Positions 1-9,954 of a stretch of DNA of 64,000 bases are shown piece by piece (position 1 is the stretch's first letter; the number at the start of each line of letters is the position of its first letter). The notes beneath the pieces were generated by a model. The model saw only the letters and a program-made list of their open reading frames with translations, was not told the origin of the DNA and did no database searches. Made by a program: the position numbers and the translations under genes. Location: the NCBI RefSeq assembly GCF_900167975.1, contig NZ_FUZU01000001.1, positions 2,875,331 through 2,939,330 of the forward strand. The letters are read 5' to 3'. Source of the stretch: Ohtaekwangia koreensis. Its GTDB lineage: Bacteria; Bacteroidota; Bacteroidia; Cytophagales; Cyclobacteriaceae.

Positions 1-708
1 ATTGGACTCTGGCAGGAAGGCGACCAGCACCTTGGCATCCTCGAACCCGGCTCAGCCAGCAAGCCCGGTATGATCAAGGTGAAGTACACCGGAGAATACA
101 ATGCCGACGGCACTCCTGTGCGGGCTATTAATGCCCAGGACCGTCAGATCATCAACATCCAGCCGAACTTCCAGGGAGGCTTCAATACACGTGTTGCCTA
201 TAAGGGGATTGATTTGAGTATTGTGGGGACTTTCAAAAACGGAGGTATCCTCAATAGCACCTTATACGGCTCTGCCGGTTATCTCAACAATTTGAATTCA
301 AGGGCCGGAAACAACGTGCGCGTGGACTACTGGACTCCTGAGAACACAGACGCCAAGTATCCTGCACCGGGTGGCGTGGGGGGTGACAACCCCAAATATG
401 GAAGCACCTTGGGTTACTTCGACGCATCGTATTTGAAGATCCGCACCATTACCCTTGGCTACAACGTGCCCAGACAAGTGCTGGCAAAAGCCGGTATTTC
501 GAATCTGCGCGTATATGTAGCCGCTCAAAATCCATTTGTGATGTTCTCGCCCTACCACGATGAGTCCGGTATGGATCCGGAAACGAATTCTTACGGGAAT
601 GAGAACGCGGCCGTGCCTTATTCGTCCAACCTCAGACGAATCCTGACGGTGGGTACGAATACACCTTCAACCCGTAATTACTTGCTAGGTCTCAATTTGA
701 CATTCTAA
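1..708 (+). CDS. SusC-type TonB-dependent transporter, C-terminal part
   Basis: The reading frame is open from base 1, so this is the 3' end (235 codons) of a gene that begins outside the window. It encodes the last strands of an outer-membrane beta-barrel of the SusC/RagA family, which imports oligosaccharides with a SusD lipoprotein and TonB energy. Visible support is the family-typical segment LRVYVAAQNPF followed by a GMDPE motif about 40 residues from the end, and a C-terminal beta strand ending in Phe, as expected for an outer-membrane barrel. A susD gene follows after 11 bases, the standard pairing. The plug and carboxypeptidase-like domains lie upstream and cannot be checked. The substrate is unknown. 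Confidence 0.93.
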   Translation: MGLWQEGDQHLGILEPGSASKPGMIKVKYTGEYNADGTPVRAINAQDRQIINIQPNFQGGFNTRVAYKGIDLSIVGTFKNGGILNSTLYGSAGYLNNLNSRAGNNVRVDYWTPENTDAKYPAPGGVGGDNPKYGSTLGYFDASYLKIRTITLGYNVPRQVLAKAGISNLRVYVAAQNPFVMFSPYHDESGMDPETNSYGNENAAVPYSSNLRRILTVGTNTPSTRNYLLGLNLTF

Positions 709-719
709 ACACATTAACC

Positions 720-2684
720 ATGAAATGTATACCTATGATCTTTGTTAGAGGAGCAGCACTGATGATGGCTCTTTTAGTAGGATGTACCGATATTTTGAAC
801 GAAAAGCCCCGGGCGATCTATACACCAGAGTACTTCAAAACTGAAAACGGCGTCTACGGTGGCCTTACGGGAATGTATGCCCATTTGCGCTACATCTTTG
901 GGAACGCATACTTTTACAATTCTACCCTTACAGGCACCGATGAAGCCACCTGGGGTGCGAGTGGCGCAGGAAGCGGCTTCCAGATTTTTGACCTCTCGGG
1001 TGCATCGCCCATTACCCCTTCCAATAGCGATGCCAGTAACCTGTGGTCAAATGCATTTCCCAACATCAATACTGCCAACGGTGTGATTGAAAATGCCACC
1101 CCGGTAGGGATCTCGGAAGCCCTGATTTCAGAGGCCAGGTTTTTCCGGGCATTCGACTACTTCATGCTGGTGCAGACTTTTGGCGGTGTGCCCCTTGACC
1201 TGGGCGCTGGTGAATTGAAGTTTAACACTTCCGTGTCGCGGACATCTGTACGCAATACCGTTCCGGAAGTATATACCAGAGCTATCTTTCCAGACTTGCG
1301 TCTGGCGGTCGACAATTTGCCGGTGACGGCCCGGGTAAAGGGTGCTGTAACCAAGACTACTGCACGTCTTTTTCTGGCCAAAGCATACCTGACATATGGA
1401 TGGTGGCTGGAAAACCCCAATAGCATTCCTACCTTTCCTGAGGCCGAGCGTATTGACCCCGATGGACACAATGCCCAATGGTATTTTCAACAAGCTTATG
1501 ACGTGGCAACAGCAGCAATCAATGATCCCGGACCCTATGGTTTGATGGATACCTACTACGACGTTAACCTGGGAGAAAATGATCGTAACAAAGAGATGCT
1601 ACTGTATGCAGACCACACCGAGACAAGTGAACTCTACAATGGATCAAGCCTGACGTATGGAAGTGGTGGTGATGCTGATAATTTTGCTGTCTGGATGTTG
1701 ACATGGGCCTATCCAAACATCACCGCCTCGAAAACAGATTGGAGTGCGCCTCAGACTGTGAATCCGGTGCAGCGTGAAGCTGCGCAAGGCCTTGGACGTC
1801 CCTGGGTACGGATGGCACCGCCACACGGTATATTTAAAAATACCTTTGCCGATAAGACCAATGATTCACGCTATGATGGAACCTTCGCCACCGTATACCG
1901 AGGTAACTGGCCGAAGGCCGGTGTTGCCAACGCGTTTTTGTATAACGCAAACAATATGCAGGTTACCCCCGGAGAGCCGATCCTGACGTTTCTGGATGAA
2001 GATCCTGCTACTGCCGTTGACTATTCCAATGCCGTTTACAAGAGCAGCGTTGGAGCGGGTGTACTGCCCGGAAGAGCTGACTACGTGGTGGCACCCAGCG
2101 GCGTCAGCCGCTTGATCTATCCCGGCCTGTGGAAACTGGGCACATATCGTACGGACAACGGCACGGGCCTGGGACAGCCCAACGCTGCCAGCACCAGGCC
2201 CTTTAATATTACCAAGTTCTCGGAGTTTTATTTCATTGCCGCAGAAGCCGTCGTAAAAGGAGCGGCCGCCACAGCGGGGCAAAGTGCTTACGATCTGATC
2301 AACGTGATCCGCGCCCGTGCCGGCAAGTGGCGTTGGGACAACAATGGCAATGTAGCCAAAGTAGAGGATAACAGTGCTGCGATGGTAGCCGCTACTCCTG
2401 CAATAATTGACATCGATTATATACTGGCCGAACGCTCACGCGAATATTTCGGGGAAGGCTATCGCTGGTATGACCTGACTCGTACGCAAAAATGGCAAGA
2501 TGTGGCCGCCTCCTATACGATCTGCGGACCTGGCGTAGGCGATCATACGCCGACAACCGTCACACGGAACATTGAAAAGTATCATTACCTGCGGCCCATT
2601 CCCCAAAGTCAGTTGGACAATATGAACATGACGCAGGACCAAAAGGATGCATATCAAAACCCCGGGTATAGAACCACGGACTAG
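720..2684 (+). CDS. SusD/RagB family nutrient-binding lipoprotein
   Basis: Outer-membrane lipoprotein that caps the preceding SusC barrel and binds glycan at the cell surface. The N-terminus has a lipoprotein signal with lipobox LLVGC (Cys22), followed by the family-typical start LNEKPRAIYTPEYFKTE. Other visible SusD landmarks are the helical segment with EARFFRAFDYFMLVQTFGGVPL near residue 140 and the C-terminal block ILAERSREYFGEGYRWYDLTR, typical of the SusD C-terminal domain. At 654 residues it is longer than many SusD proteins (about 500-600). The start codon lies 11 bases after susC, so the two are almost certainly one operon, ended by a terminator at 2731-2772. The glycan is not predictable from this sequence. 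Confidence 0.95.
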   Translation: MKCIPMIFVRGAALMMALLVGCTDILNEKPRAIYTPEYFKTENGVYGGLTGMYAHLRYIFGNAYFYNSTLTGTDEATWGASGAGSGFQIFDLSGASPITPSNSDASNLWSNAFPNINTANGVIENATPVGISEALISEARFFRAFDYFMLVQTFGGVPLDLGAGELKFNTSVSRTSVRNTVPEVYTRAIFPDLRLAVDNLPVTARVKGAVTKTTARLFLAKAYLTYGWWLENPNSIPTFPEAERIDPDGHNAQWYFQQAYDVATAAINDPGPYGLMDTYYDVNLGENDRNKEMLLYADHTETSELYNGSSLTYGSGGDADNFAVWMLTWAYPNITASKTDWSAPQTVNPVQREAAQGLGRPWVRMAPPHGIFKNTFADKTNDSRYDGTFATVYRGNWPKAGVANAFLYNANNMQVTPGEPILTFLDEDPATAVDYSNAVYKSSVGAGVLPGRADYVVAPSGVSRLIYPGLWKLGTYRTDNGTGLGQPNAASTRPFNITKFSEFYFIAAEAVVKGAAATAGQSAYDLINVIRARAGKWRWDNNGNVAKVEDNSAAMVAATPAIIDIDYILAERSREYFGEGYRWYDLTRTQKWQDVAASYTICGPGVGDHTPTTVTRNIEKYHYLRPIPQSQLDNMNMTQDQKDAYQNPGYRTTD

Positions 2685-2730
2685 GTTGGAATCGAAAAGA
2701 ACTGGTCTTTGAGATGTTGACTCTTGCATG

Positions 2731-2772
2731 GTTAGGGTTACCCGCCCCGAGCGATGTGACCCTAACTTTTTT
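2731..2772 (+). terminator. Rho-independent terminator after susD
   Basis: GTTAGGGT at 2731-2738 is exactly complementary to ACCCTAAC at 2759-2766. The stem extends inwards by a few pairs including one G-T. Six T residues follow at once. It ends the susC-susD operon, so the GH43 gene downstream has its own promoter. Confidence 0.8.
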
Positions 2773-2900
2773 GTAATCGCCTCTCAATGAAAATAGCCGG
2801 AGCAACACAAGGCCATAACCGTAAAGTTGCCGGTATGACCTTCAAAAATACATGAATAATAATATAATAAACTACTGATTATAAGATATATAATACAACT

Positions 2901-4580
2901 ATGATGAAGTGGAAATTCTTTATGATTACCGTAGCAGCGTTATGCCTGTACGCAGGGAAAGGTGCCACGCAATCCACTACCGTGACCAATCCCGTGCTGG
3001 CCGGTTTCTATCCTGACCCCAGTGTAGTAAAGGTAGGCTCGGATTATTATCTGATCAATTCCACGTTCGCCTATTTCCCGGGCATCCCCGTCTTTCACAG
3101 CAATGACTTAAAAAACTGGAAGCAAGTAGGAAACGTCATTAACAGACCCTCCCAAATGAACTTCATGGGCCATCGTATGACCCGAGGTTTATTTGCACCG
3201 GCAATAGAACATCATAACGGTATATATTACGTTACCTGTACGCTGATCGATCGGGGAGGGAACTTTGTGGTTACTGCAAAAGATCCAGCCGGTCCCTGGA
3301 GCGACCCGGTCTGGCTGCCGGAGGTTCGGGGTATAGACCCTTCACTATACTTTGATGCGGGCAAAGCCTACGTTGTTTACAATAGCGATGCCCCTGATAA
3401 CAAGCCGCTGTATCCTGGTCATCGGACCTTAAGGATGTACGCATTTGACTATGTTAACCTCAAGGTCACCGGGGAAGAAAAAATTCTTGTCAACGGCGGG
3501 GTGGATATCAGCAAAAAGCCGGTGTGGATAGAAGGACCTCATTTCATAAAAAGAAATGGCTGGTATTACCTGTATGCGGCCGAAGGTGGGACCTCGGTCA
3601 ACCACTCCGAGGTGGTGTTGCGCAGCAGGTCTATGGAGGGACCTTTCATTCCCTATGAAGGTAATCCCATACTCACCCAGCGCCATCTGCCGGCAGATCG
3701 CAAGCATCCCATTACCTCTGCAGGACATGCACAATTTGTAGAAGGCCCGGACGGCAATACCTACGTGATCTTCCTCGCTGTGCGCCCTTATGCCGGTGAC
3801 TTTTACAATACGGGAAGAGAAACTTTTTTGGCTCCGGTCTCCTGGAAAAACGACTGGCCCGTGGTTGACCTGCGAGGCGAGGAAATTGCTTACTATTATA
3901 CGGCAAACTATAAGGAGGTACCGCAAGAAGGTGCCCGCCCACAGAGTGGTAATTTTGAATACGAGATACGCTTCGATAAGGAGCTTGATCCGTCCATGCT
4001 GTTTTTGAGAACCTGTGACAGCAGCCGATTTAGCCTGGACAAGGCACGGGGCCTTACCCTGAAACTCTCCCCGGAAACATGCATGGGCACAGGCCATCCG
4101 ACCTTCATCGGCAAGCGACAGCAACATCTGTATTGCCAGGCCGAAACAGAGCTCAGCTTTGCTACAACGGCGGACCATGAAAAAGCAGGGCTGATAATTT
4201 TTCAGGATGAAAAACATTTTTACTATATATGTCAATCAGCCGACCAGGGCAAGCCGGTGATCCAGCTCTTCAAAAGCAACCCGGAAGCAGAACGTATGGA
4301 GCTCCTCACGCAGGCACTGCTTGCTCCGGGGGTGAAGCCCGTGCGCCTGCGCATACAAGCCAGTGGTGATTACTATGATTTTTACTATACTTCAAAGCCT
4401 GATCGATGGAGCTTGTTACAGGGCAATCTCGACGCAACGTTCCTCAGTACGCGGGTTGCCGGCGGATTCATAGGATGTGTTTTTGGTTTATATGCTACCG
4501 CTTCAGAGAAAAACACAACCAGTCAGGCTTCCTTCAAATACCTGCGTTACCGTGGCGATGACCCGATGTACAAAAAGTGA
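2901..4580 (+). CDS. Secreted GH43 beta-xylosidase/alpha-L-arabinofuranosidase
   Basis: A glycoside hydrolase family 43 enzyme that removes xylose or arabinose from hemicellulose side chains or oligosaccharides. A signal peptide (about residues 1-23) precedes a five-bladed propeller. The three catalytic acids are visible: Asp39 in the YPDPS motif (base), Asp146 in RGIDPS (pKa modulator) and Glu211 in WIEGPHF (acid). Residues from about 335 to 555 match the concanavalin-like C-terminal domain common in beta-xylosidases of this family; the 559-residue length agrees. The gene starts 216 bases after susD beyond a terminator, so it belongs to the same locus but is probably transcribed separately. 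Xylosidase and arabinofuranosidase activity cannot be told apart here. Confidence 0.9.
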   Translation: MMKWKFFMITVAALCLYAGKGATQSTTVTNPVLAGFYPDPSVVKVGSDYYLINSTFAYFPGIPVFHSNDLKNWKQVGNVINRPSQMNFMGHRMTRGLFAPAIEHHNGIYYVTCTLIDRGGNFVVTAKDPAGPWSDPVWLPEVRGIDPSLYFDAGKAYVVYNSDAPDNKPLYPGHRTLRMYAFDYVNLKVTGEEKILVNGGVDISKKPVWIEGPHFIKRNGWYYLYAAEGGTSVNHSEVVLRSRSMEGPFIPYEGNPILTQRHLPADRKHPITSAGHAQFVEGPDGNTYVIFLAVRPYAGDFYNTGRETFLAPVSWKNDWPVVDLRGEEIAYYYTANYKEVPQEGARPQSGNFEYEIRFDKELDPSMLFLRTCDSSRFSLDKARGLTLKLSPETCMGTGHPTFIGKRQQHLYCQAETELSFATTADHEKAGLIIFQDEKHFYYICQSADQGKPVIQLFKSNPEAERMELLTQALLAPGVKPVRLRIQASGDYYDFYYTSKPDRWSLLQGNLDATFLSTRVAGGFIGCVFGLYATASEKNTTSQASFKYLRYRGDDPMYKK

Positions 4581-4748
4581 TATATACTTTATAGCCATTT
4601 CATCCGCTGATTATTATCGAAGAGAAGGGAAATCCACTGAACAGTGCTCTGTCAAGCCAGGGCAACTATTGATGTTTCATACTTTAAACCTTTTGTTGAA
4701 TTTATGAAAGCCAGCTATAGATGCGCGTTGATTTTCGTGCCTCCAGTG

Positions 4749-4791
4749 TTTCCAGAAAACTGGCATATAGTATACGCTGGTTTTCTGGAAA
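4749..4791. terminator. Long hairpin between convergent genes
   Basis: Twelve bases at 4749-4760 are an exact inverted copy of 4780-4791. Four further pairs, two of them G-T, extend the stem inwards to leave a loop of about 11 bases. It lies between the GH43 gene (plus) and the GAF sensor gene (minus) and may serve as a terminator, although no strong T-run follows. The rest of the 4581-4902 gap holds only this hairpin and the next one. Confidence 0.5.
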
Positions 4792-4836
4792 GGAAGCTAT
4801 ATCCAAATAACATTCAAGTATATATTATCCTCCGTT

Positions 4837-4870
4837 CCTATACCTGTATGACAGGCGTATAAGGTATAGG
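4837..4870. terminator. Inverted repeat just after the GAF sensor gene
   Basis: CCTATACC (4837-4844) and GGTATAGG (4863-4870) are perfect inverted copies around an 18-base interior that contains a smaller CTGT/ACAG hairpin. It lies 33 bases beyond the stop codon of the minus-strand sensor gene and is a plausible terminator for it. There is no clear T-run. Confidence 0.4.
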
Positions 4871-4902
4871 GTAGTATATATAGCTTGGGCCAGTCCGATT
4901 CG

Positions 4903-6399
4903 TTATGCCAGAACGCTGGCTGCGTGAAGTTGTGATTTTAAAGACTCAATTTGGCTGGTATACTGCGATAGCAGGAGGTCTGACTTCTCGGTCATGCGCA
5001 CTGCAAAAATACAGGCGGCAATGCTTTCGCAGGCTTTATTGATAAATTCAAGTTCGAACTCTTCAAAACGGTTGAACGAAGCTAATTCAAGAACGCCATA
5101 GACCACGTTGTTCATTTTGATAGGGGCAATGTAGACGCAGCGGGGAAGAGCATCACCCAGGCCAGAAGAGATTTGTACATAGTCCTCGGGTACGTGTGTC
5201 AGCAATATCGGTTCGCGCTCATACCAGCACTGACCCACAAGTCCCTCGCGCTTTGTTATAGTCATATTTATATAACGATTTCTACTCCAGGCGTAGCACG
5301 ACACTAAACTCAAATATTCATCATCCATGTTTTGCTCAACAGGGACTGCAAACAGGCACGCCTGGTTTGACCGGGTATACTTTACTATATATTTCACAAC
5401 GCTGTTGCCAAGTTCTTTGATGTCGCGTTGATTTTGGATCAATGTTAAAAGCTTTGCCAAACCCGATACACTCCATTCCCGCTTTTCGTTAACAAGTTTC
5501 GAATGATTCAGGTGGTCTCTCATTTTGATAAGGTTTCCGGCCAGATTGCTTTGGTTCAGGGAATGATTCGTGTCATCGAGGGATTCCCATTCTACGGCGT
5601 AACTTCCGGCAGATATACTGGAAATAAACGTATTGGCTTTCCTGAAATTTTGAATAGAATGTTCGATCACGTGATCGATGTCGTTCGCATCTAAAGGGGA
5701 GCCGCTATCAAATATATACTGGCGGTTCTGTTGGTCGAGGTTATGAAGGAGCGCGGCGAGTTGTTTTTCGTCTCGCCCCAGTCGTGTTATGATATAGATC
5801 ATGGTCGGTACACCAACAATCAATAGCACAAGCACTATGAGTCTATTGTCGCCAACGGCGGCTAAATACCGGTCTTCTGCTTCCTTATTAAGTGTATCTT
5901 CATAGGAGAACAAGGGCTCCCGGAAGGCCATATATTTCTTCCAGAGATCAAACCCGCGATCTTCATTTAAAATTGAAATGAATCTCTTCATGCTATCCTG
6001 GCGTGCCATCTCGATCATTTCGTTTGAGAACAACAGATAATCTTCAACAGCAGCTTTCATTTCATATAAACTCGACGTGTCATAGCGCTGGGCGACAAAT
6101 TGCCGCTCCAAACCAAGAAATACCGAGTCTTTATATATTGACGATATTCTTAATGGTTCAGAAAGTTTGTCGTTTTTTGTTAGTCCATAGCCGCGAACGG
6201 CCAGGTCCGCGCCATGAACGATATCTGCAATGATGCGTTCGGTACTTTGTTTTATTTGGTCTGTCTGCTGCCGTAGCGCGTTGTTCTCTACAATGGTGTC
6301 GCCATTTAAGAAGGTTAATATACAATTGACGACAAGCAATGCTGTCAATAAGACCAGGAGCACCTTGATCAGATTTTTTTTCAGATTAATTCGCTGCAT
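4903..6399 (-). CDS. Membrane-bound GAF domain sensor, no kinase domain
   Basis: A 498-residue protein with a transmembrane helix at about residues 9-31, a helical periplasmic region of about 150 residues (CHASE3-like in size and position), a second transmembrane helix at about 186-205, a cytoplasmic linker, a GAF domain at about 315-475, and a short C-terminal helix. The GAF shows the typical GLVGQCWYERE and ITNG-like core, including APIKMNNVVYGVLEL. There is no histidine-kinase, GGDEF or methyl-accepting domain, so it must signal through partners. The open frame begins at a TTG at 6411, but the ATG at 6399 gives the expected short basic N-terminus before the first helix and is preferred. 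Family identity is secure for GAF; the periplasmic assignment is inference. Confidence 0.8.
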   Translation of the reverse strand: MQRINLKKNLIKVLLVLLTALLVVNCILTFLNGDTIVENNALRQQTDQIKQSTERIIADIVHGADLAVRGYGLTKNDKLSEPLRISSIYKDSVFLGLERQFVAQRYDTSSLYEMKAAVEDYLLFSNEMIEMARQDSMKRFISILNEDRGFDLWKKYMAFREPLFSYEDTLNKEAEDRYLAAVGDNRLIVLVLLIVGVPTMIYIITRLGRDEKQLAALLHNLDQQNRQYIFDSGSPLDANDIDHVIEHSIQNFRKANTFISSISAGSYAVEWESLDDTNHSLNQSNLAGNLIKMRDHLNHSKLVNEKREWSVSGLAKLLTLIQNQRDIKELGNSVVKYIVKYTRSNQACLFAVPVEQNMDDEYLSLVSCYAWSRNRYINMTITKREGLVGQCWYEREPILLTHVPEDYVQISSGLGDALPRCVYIAPIKMNNVVYGVLELASFNRFEEFELEFINKACESIAACIFAVRMTEKSDLLLSQYTSQIESLKSQLHAASVLA

Positions 6400-6690
6400 G
6401 AGAGTTTTCAATGTTAAGCTATAGACATACTAATAGACGCTGCAAACATGGAAACGCTCAGGAGTAAAACAAAAAAGTGCCGGGATACAAAAAAGGAGAC
6501 CACTGCAGTTTTAATCTCTCCAGAGACTATTGATGCAGCATTTTGAGATGATTGTATTGTTTATAAAAAGGGGAGTGTGCAAGTGTGTGTAACGCCTACT
6601 CTGGAGAAGTGAGAATGCCGATCTTAGAAATATTTACCAAGGAGCAGCAGCTCAGAGCAGGTAAAGCTAAAGAGAACTCCTATGGTGGTT

Positions 6691-7116
6691 TCACGGGGTA
6701 TGTATATTTTTGATAAAGGCAATCATTTCCTCCCTATCCGTGAATTGCGTAACCTCAATTCTTTCCTCTGCCTTTGCCGCTTTGTCTTTTACATTGTTGG
6801 CAGAGATCTTCGAAAGCACCTCAGCAGGGTCTAATAATTGTGCATGAACTAATTTTTTTCCCGCCAGATGCTGTATCATTCCGGGAAGCAAAATACCGAC
6901 AACCCACTTTTGAGCCTCTATACTAATGATGCCCATTTTACGAACATCTGCTACAAACTTCTGCGTCTGCAAAGATCTGAATGCTTCCAGCAATGCAGTA
7001 TTGATTGTTATGAACTGATCATTTCCAGTGACCTTACCAAGGTATTCCAGGAATAAGGCATCAACCTGCGGGTCATAGTAAATTTTTGCGATTTTATCAC
7101 GGTAAAATTCTGTCAT
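6691..7116 (-). CDS. STAS/SpoIIAA-like small protein
   Basis: A soluble 141-residue protein without signal peptide. Its alternating strand/helix pattern, with a central segment KFVADVRKMGIIS followed by WVVGILLPGM and a tail of acidic helices, resembles the STAS/SpoIIAA-like proteins often found in Bacteroidota; I assign this by pattern only. The gene at 19590-19997 has the same layout and is probably a paralogue. The frame opens at a GTG (7140), but the ATG at 7116 (MTEFYRDK) matches the expected family start and is preferred. It is transcribed away from the GH42 gene. Function unknown, perhaps a regulatory binding partner. Confidence 0.65.
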   Translation of the reverse strand: MTEFYRDKIAKIYYDPQVDALFLEYLGKVTGNDQFITINTALLEAFRSLQTQKFVADVRKMGIISIEAQKWVVGILLPGMIQHLAGKKLVHAQLLDPAEVLSKISANNVKDKAAKAEERIEVTQFTDREEMIAFIKNIHTP

Positions 7117-7652
7117 AGTCACTCTCGGGAAGAGATTCACTCTTCTTATAATTTTCGATCGGCAAGTTCGTGATCAGGGCCGAAAACGGAATAAAGATAA
7201 AAGACAAAAAAGTATACTTTGAGATTGGAAAACGTTAATCTTTCGTTGTGATACTATAGGTATATACATTTTAGACTTTTTATTTTCGAAGCAAAAGCAG
7301 TGTTCCATCACCACCGATGTTGTTCAGATGAAGGCTTTAAATCGCGGATGTACCCTATACTTTTTTCATCGTTGCATTTGTTAGTTGATATAGTTTTCCA
7401 GCAGGATATACTCCCATTTTGACTCTTTAACGAATTGACATCTCCATAATATTGCCTCGCAATCAGTGCCCCTTTTAGGTCATTATTATTATGTTACTGT
7501 TATACTATAGGTGGTACTGTATGTATTGGGGAGACTATTGGTTACCTACTATGCGATCTTTCGAACCCCTTGAAGAATGCAAGAACACGTTACTTTCCTG
7601 CAAAAAACACATGAGCTGGCACCGGCCACTACAAACGGTTTCGATAAATATG
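7117..7652. other. Divergent intergenic region before the GH42 gene
   Basis: Region between a minus-strand STAS-like gene and the plus-strand GH42 gene, AT-rich, with several TATA-rich words near 7245-7270. An in-frame ATG at 7491 would add 54 residues rich in Trp, Tyr and Cys to GH42; this stretch does not look like secreted protein and is treated as leader. No clear hairpin or operator was seen. Confidence 0.4.
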
Positions 7653-9809
7653 ATGACAACTTTATTAAATGTTTCCTGGCGGATCTCCAAGCGTTCAAGA
7701 AAAATAGTAATTAAATCCCTGCTTATTATGTATGGCCTGGGCAGCTCCATCGCAGGAGTAGCACAGTCTTATTCCTTTGATGACATTTTGTTTGGTGTAG
7801 CGTATTACCATGAGTATATGCCTTATGAGCGGCTTGAGCAAGATGTAGCGTTAATGAAAGATGCCGGCATCAACTATGTTCGCTTAGGTGAATCAACCTG
7901 GCAATTATGGGAGCCTAAAGAAGGAGAATTTGAATTCGCGTGGATGGATAAAGTTGTAAGCGCGATGCATAAAGCAGGCATTAAAGTAATCATCGGCACA
8001 CCCACATATTCTATCCCGGCCTGGCTATACCATAAATATCCGGAGATAACAGCCATGCAGGAGAATGGACAACGACTGAAATATGGCATCCGTCAAAATG
8101 TAGATTTAACGAATCCTATATATCAATACTATAGTCAAAGAATTATAAAAAGAATCGTAGAACACTATAAAGCAAATCCCGCGGTCATAGGCTATCAGAT
8201 CGATAACGAAACACATTCCAAGTGGCCGGATGATAAAGTGAATCACCTCCTATATATAGATTACCTCAAGAAAAAATTTCAGACCGTTGACAAAGTAAAT
8301 ATAGTATGGGGGCTTAACTATTGGGGGCAAGCTATAAACGATTGGGACGAGTTGCATCCTGCCAGCGGATTCAATCATCCGGGCTATAGGCTGGAGTGGG
8401 CGCGATACCAGCGATCTACGGTAACTGATTTTCTTTCTTGGCAGGCATCCATCGTTAAAAAATACAAAGCGCCTTCCCAATTTATTATGCACGACTTTGC
8501 CGGTGCTCTTCGCAGCGATTTGGATCAAAAGGCAATTTCAGCCGTACTCGACTATGCAGGCGTGAATATATATCATTACGATCAGGATCGATCCGATGGA
8601 CTTCGCATCGCCATGCAGGGTGACTTCACGCGCTCGCTGAAAATGAAAAATTACCTGGTTCCAGAAACCAACGCAGCTTCCATTGGCTGGAATTCAAAAG
8701 AACAGTTTCCTCCATACGATGGGCAGCTAAGACTAAATTACTACGCGCATATCGGCTCTGGCGCCAACCTGGTTTCCTATTGGCATTGGCACTCTTTGCA
8801 CAACGGTATAGAACAATACTGGAGAGGAGTTCTTCCCCATGACCTCAAACCCGGAAGAATATATAAAGAGATTAGCGCCATCGGGCACGAGCGTGAAAAG
8901 CTTGGCAGGAAGCTGGTGAACATCAGGAAGAATAACAAAGTAGCGATTCTCTTCAGTGAAGATTCGGATGTTGCTCTCAACCTTCAACGTTTTGATAACA
9001 ACTTCAAAGGCCCTGAAACCGGCCCCTGGGATGCTGACGGAGCCTATCAAAAGATACTTGCAAGGTTCTACAAAGTTTTATACGATTTGAATGTTGAAGC
9101 AGACTTTGTATTTGATAATACAGAAGATCTGAGCCGATACCAGGTGTTGATTGTACCATCCCTATATATAGCAAGCGATGTAGTATTGAACAGGCTTAAT
9201 GCCTTCGTAAAGAATGGCGGACATCTGGTGGTAACGATGAAGAGCGGGTTTTGTAATGAGTACTCAGCTGTACGCCATGAGACAATGCCTGCTGGTCTTA
9301 CAGATATAGCAGGATTTACCTACCAGGAGTTTTCAACGTTGCGTACACCTGTGCCTTTAAAGGGAGATCCCTTCAATGCAAAGGGCGAAAACTATACCGA
9401 GCAATGGGTTGAGTTTCTGCAGCCCACCACGGCTAAGCCACTTGCTTTTTACGATCATCCGGTGTTTGGTATATACCCCGCTATAGTACGAAACAACAGC
9501 GGTAAAGGAGCGATTACTTATTTCGGAACTATACCTTCAGAAAGCATTATTAAAAGTATAGTAACTACTGCACTTGCTGAACGTAACATTCTGGGAGTGG
9601 ACTATCAGTTGCCTGAGCGCGTAAAAGTAAAGCACGGTGTAAGTAATTACGGGAAGAATCTTCATTTCTACTATAATTTTTCATCTGTCGAGCAAACGTT
9701 CCAGTATACTTATGCAGATGGAATTAATCTGATAACGAATCTGCCGATTCAAAAAAATACTCGGGTAACGATAAAATCCTGGGATGTAGCAATTGTAGAA
9801 ACTAAATAA
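7653..9809 (+). CDS. Secreted GH42 beta-galactosidase
   Basis: Glycoside hydrolase family 42, expected to remove terminal beta-galactose, for instance from xyloglucan or galactan side chains. The TIM barrel begins with FGVAYYHEYMPYERLEQD; the acid/base is Glu186 in QIDNET and the nucleophile Glu338 in LVPETN. The remainder matches the trimerisation and C-terminal domains. The start at 7653 (or the ATG just before it at 7650) gives a signal peptide with basic residues 10-21, a hydrophobic stretch and cleavage near VAQ (residue 38). A longer frame from 7491 is less likely. A secreted GH42 is notable, since many family members are cytoplasmic. No CTD for type IX secretion is visible, so it probably acts in the periplasm. 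Confidence 0.88.
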   Translation: MTTLLNVSWRISKRSRKIVIKSLLIMYGLGSSIAGVAQSYSFDDILFGVAYYHEYMPYERLEQDVALMKDAGINYVRLGESTWQLWEPKEGEFEFAWMDKVVSAMHKAGIKVIIGTPTYSIPAWLYHKYPEITAMQENGQRLKYGIRQNVDLTNPIYQYYSQRIIKRIVEHYKANPAVIGYQIDNETHSKWPDDKVNHLLYIDYLKKKFQTVDKVNIVWGLNYWGQAINDWDELHPASGFNHPGYRLEWARYQRSTVTDFLSWQASIVKKYKAPSQFIMHDFAGALRSDLDQKAISAVLDYAGVNIYHYDQDRSDGLRIAMQGDFTRSLKMKNYLVPETNAASIGWNSKEQFPPYDGQLRLNYYAHIGSGANLVSYWHWHSLHNGIEQYWRGVLPHDLKPGRIYKEISAIGHEREKLGRKLVNIRKNNKVAILFSEDSDVALNLQRFDNNFKGPETGPWDADGAYQKILARFYKVLYDLNVEADFVFDNTEDLSRYQVLIVPSLYIASDVVLNRLNAFVKNGGHLVVTMKSGFCNEYSAVRHETMPAGLTDIAGFTYQEFSTLRTPVPLKGDPFNAKGENYTEQWVEFLQPTTAKPLAFYDHPVFGIYPAIVRNNSGKGAITYFGTIPSESIIKSIVTTALAERNILGVDYQLPERVKVKHGVSNYGKNLHFYYNFSSVEQTFQYTYADGINLITNLPIQKNTRVTIKSWDVAIVETK

Positions 9810-9954
9810 GATCACCTGCAAAAGCTAATGTATAACAGCACTAAATCCGCCACGGGGAATGGTATGCTTCAATGAGTATATATACCAGGCATGGCCGACG
9901 GTTGCGCGCTGTTGTTCCCAATAGATCACTTGTTTCGCTCTTGAGCATGAAAAG

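Noticed and set aside
3429-4235. 268-codon minus-strand open frame inside GH43
   Set aside because: It is the shadow of a strongly supported GH43 gene with all catalytic residues.
4749-4791. Inverted repeat considered as an insertion-sequence end
   Set aside because: Arms are only 12 bases, there is no transposase gene and no target duplication; a hairpin between convergent genes explains it.
7491-7652. 54-residue N-terminal extension of GH42
   Set aside because: The stretch is rich in Trp, Tyr and Cys and would bury the signal peptide.
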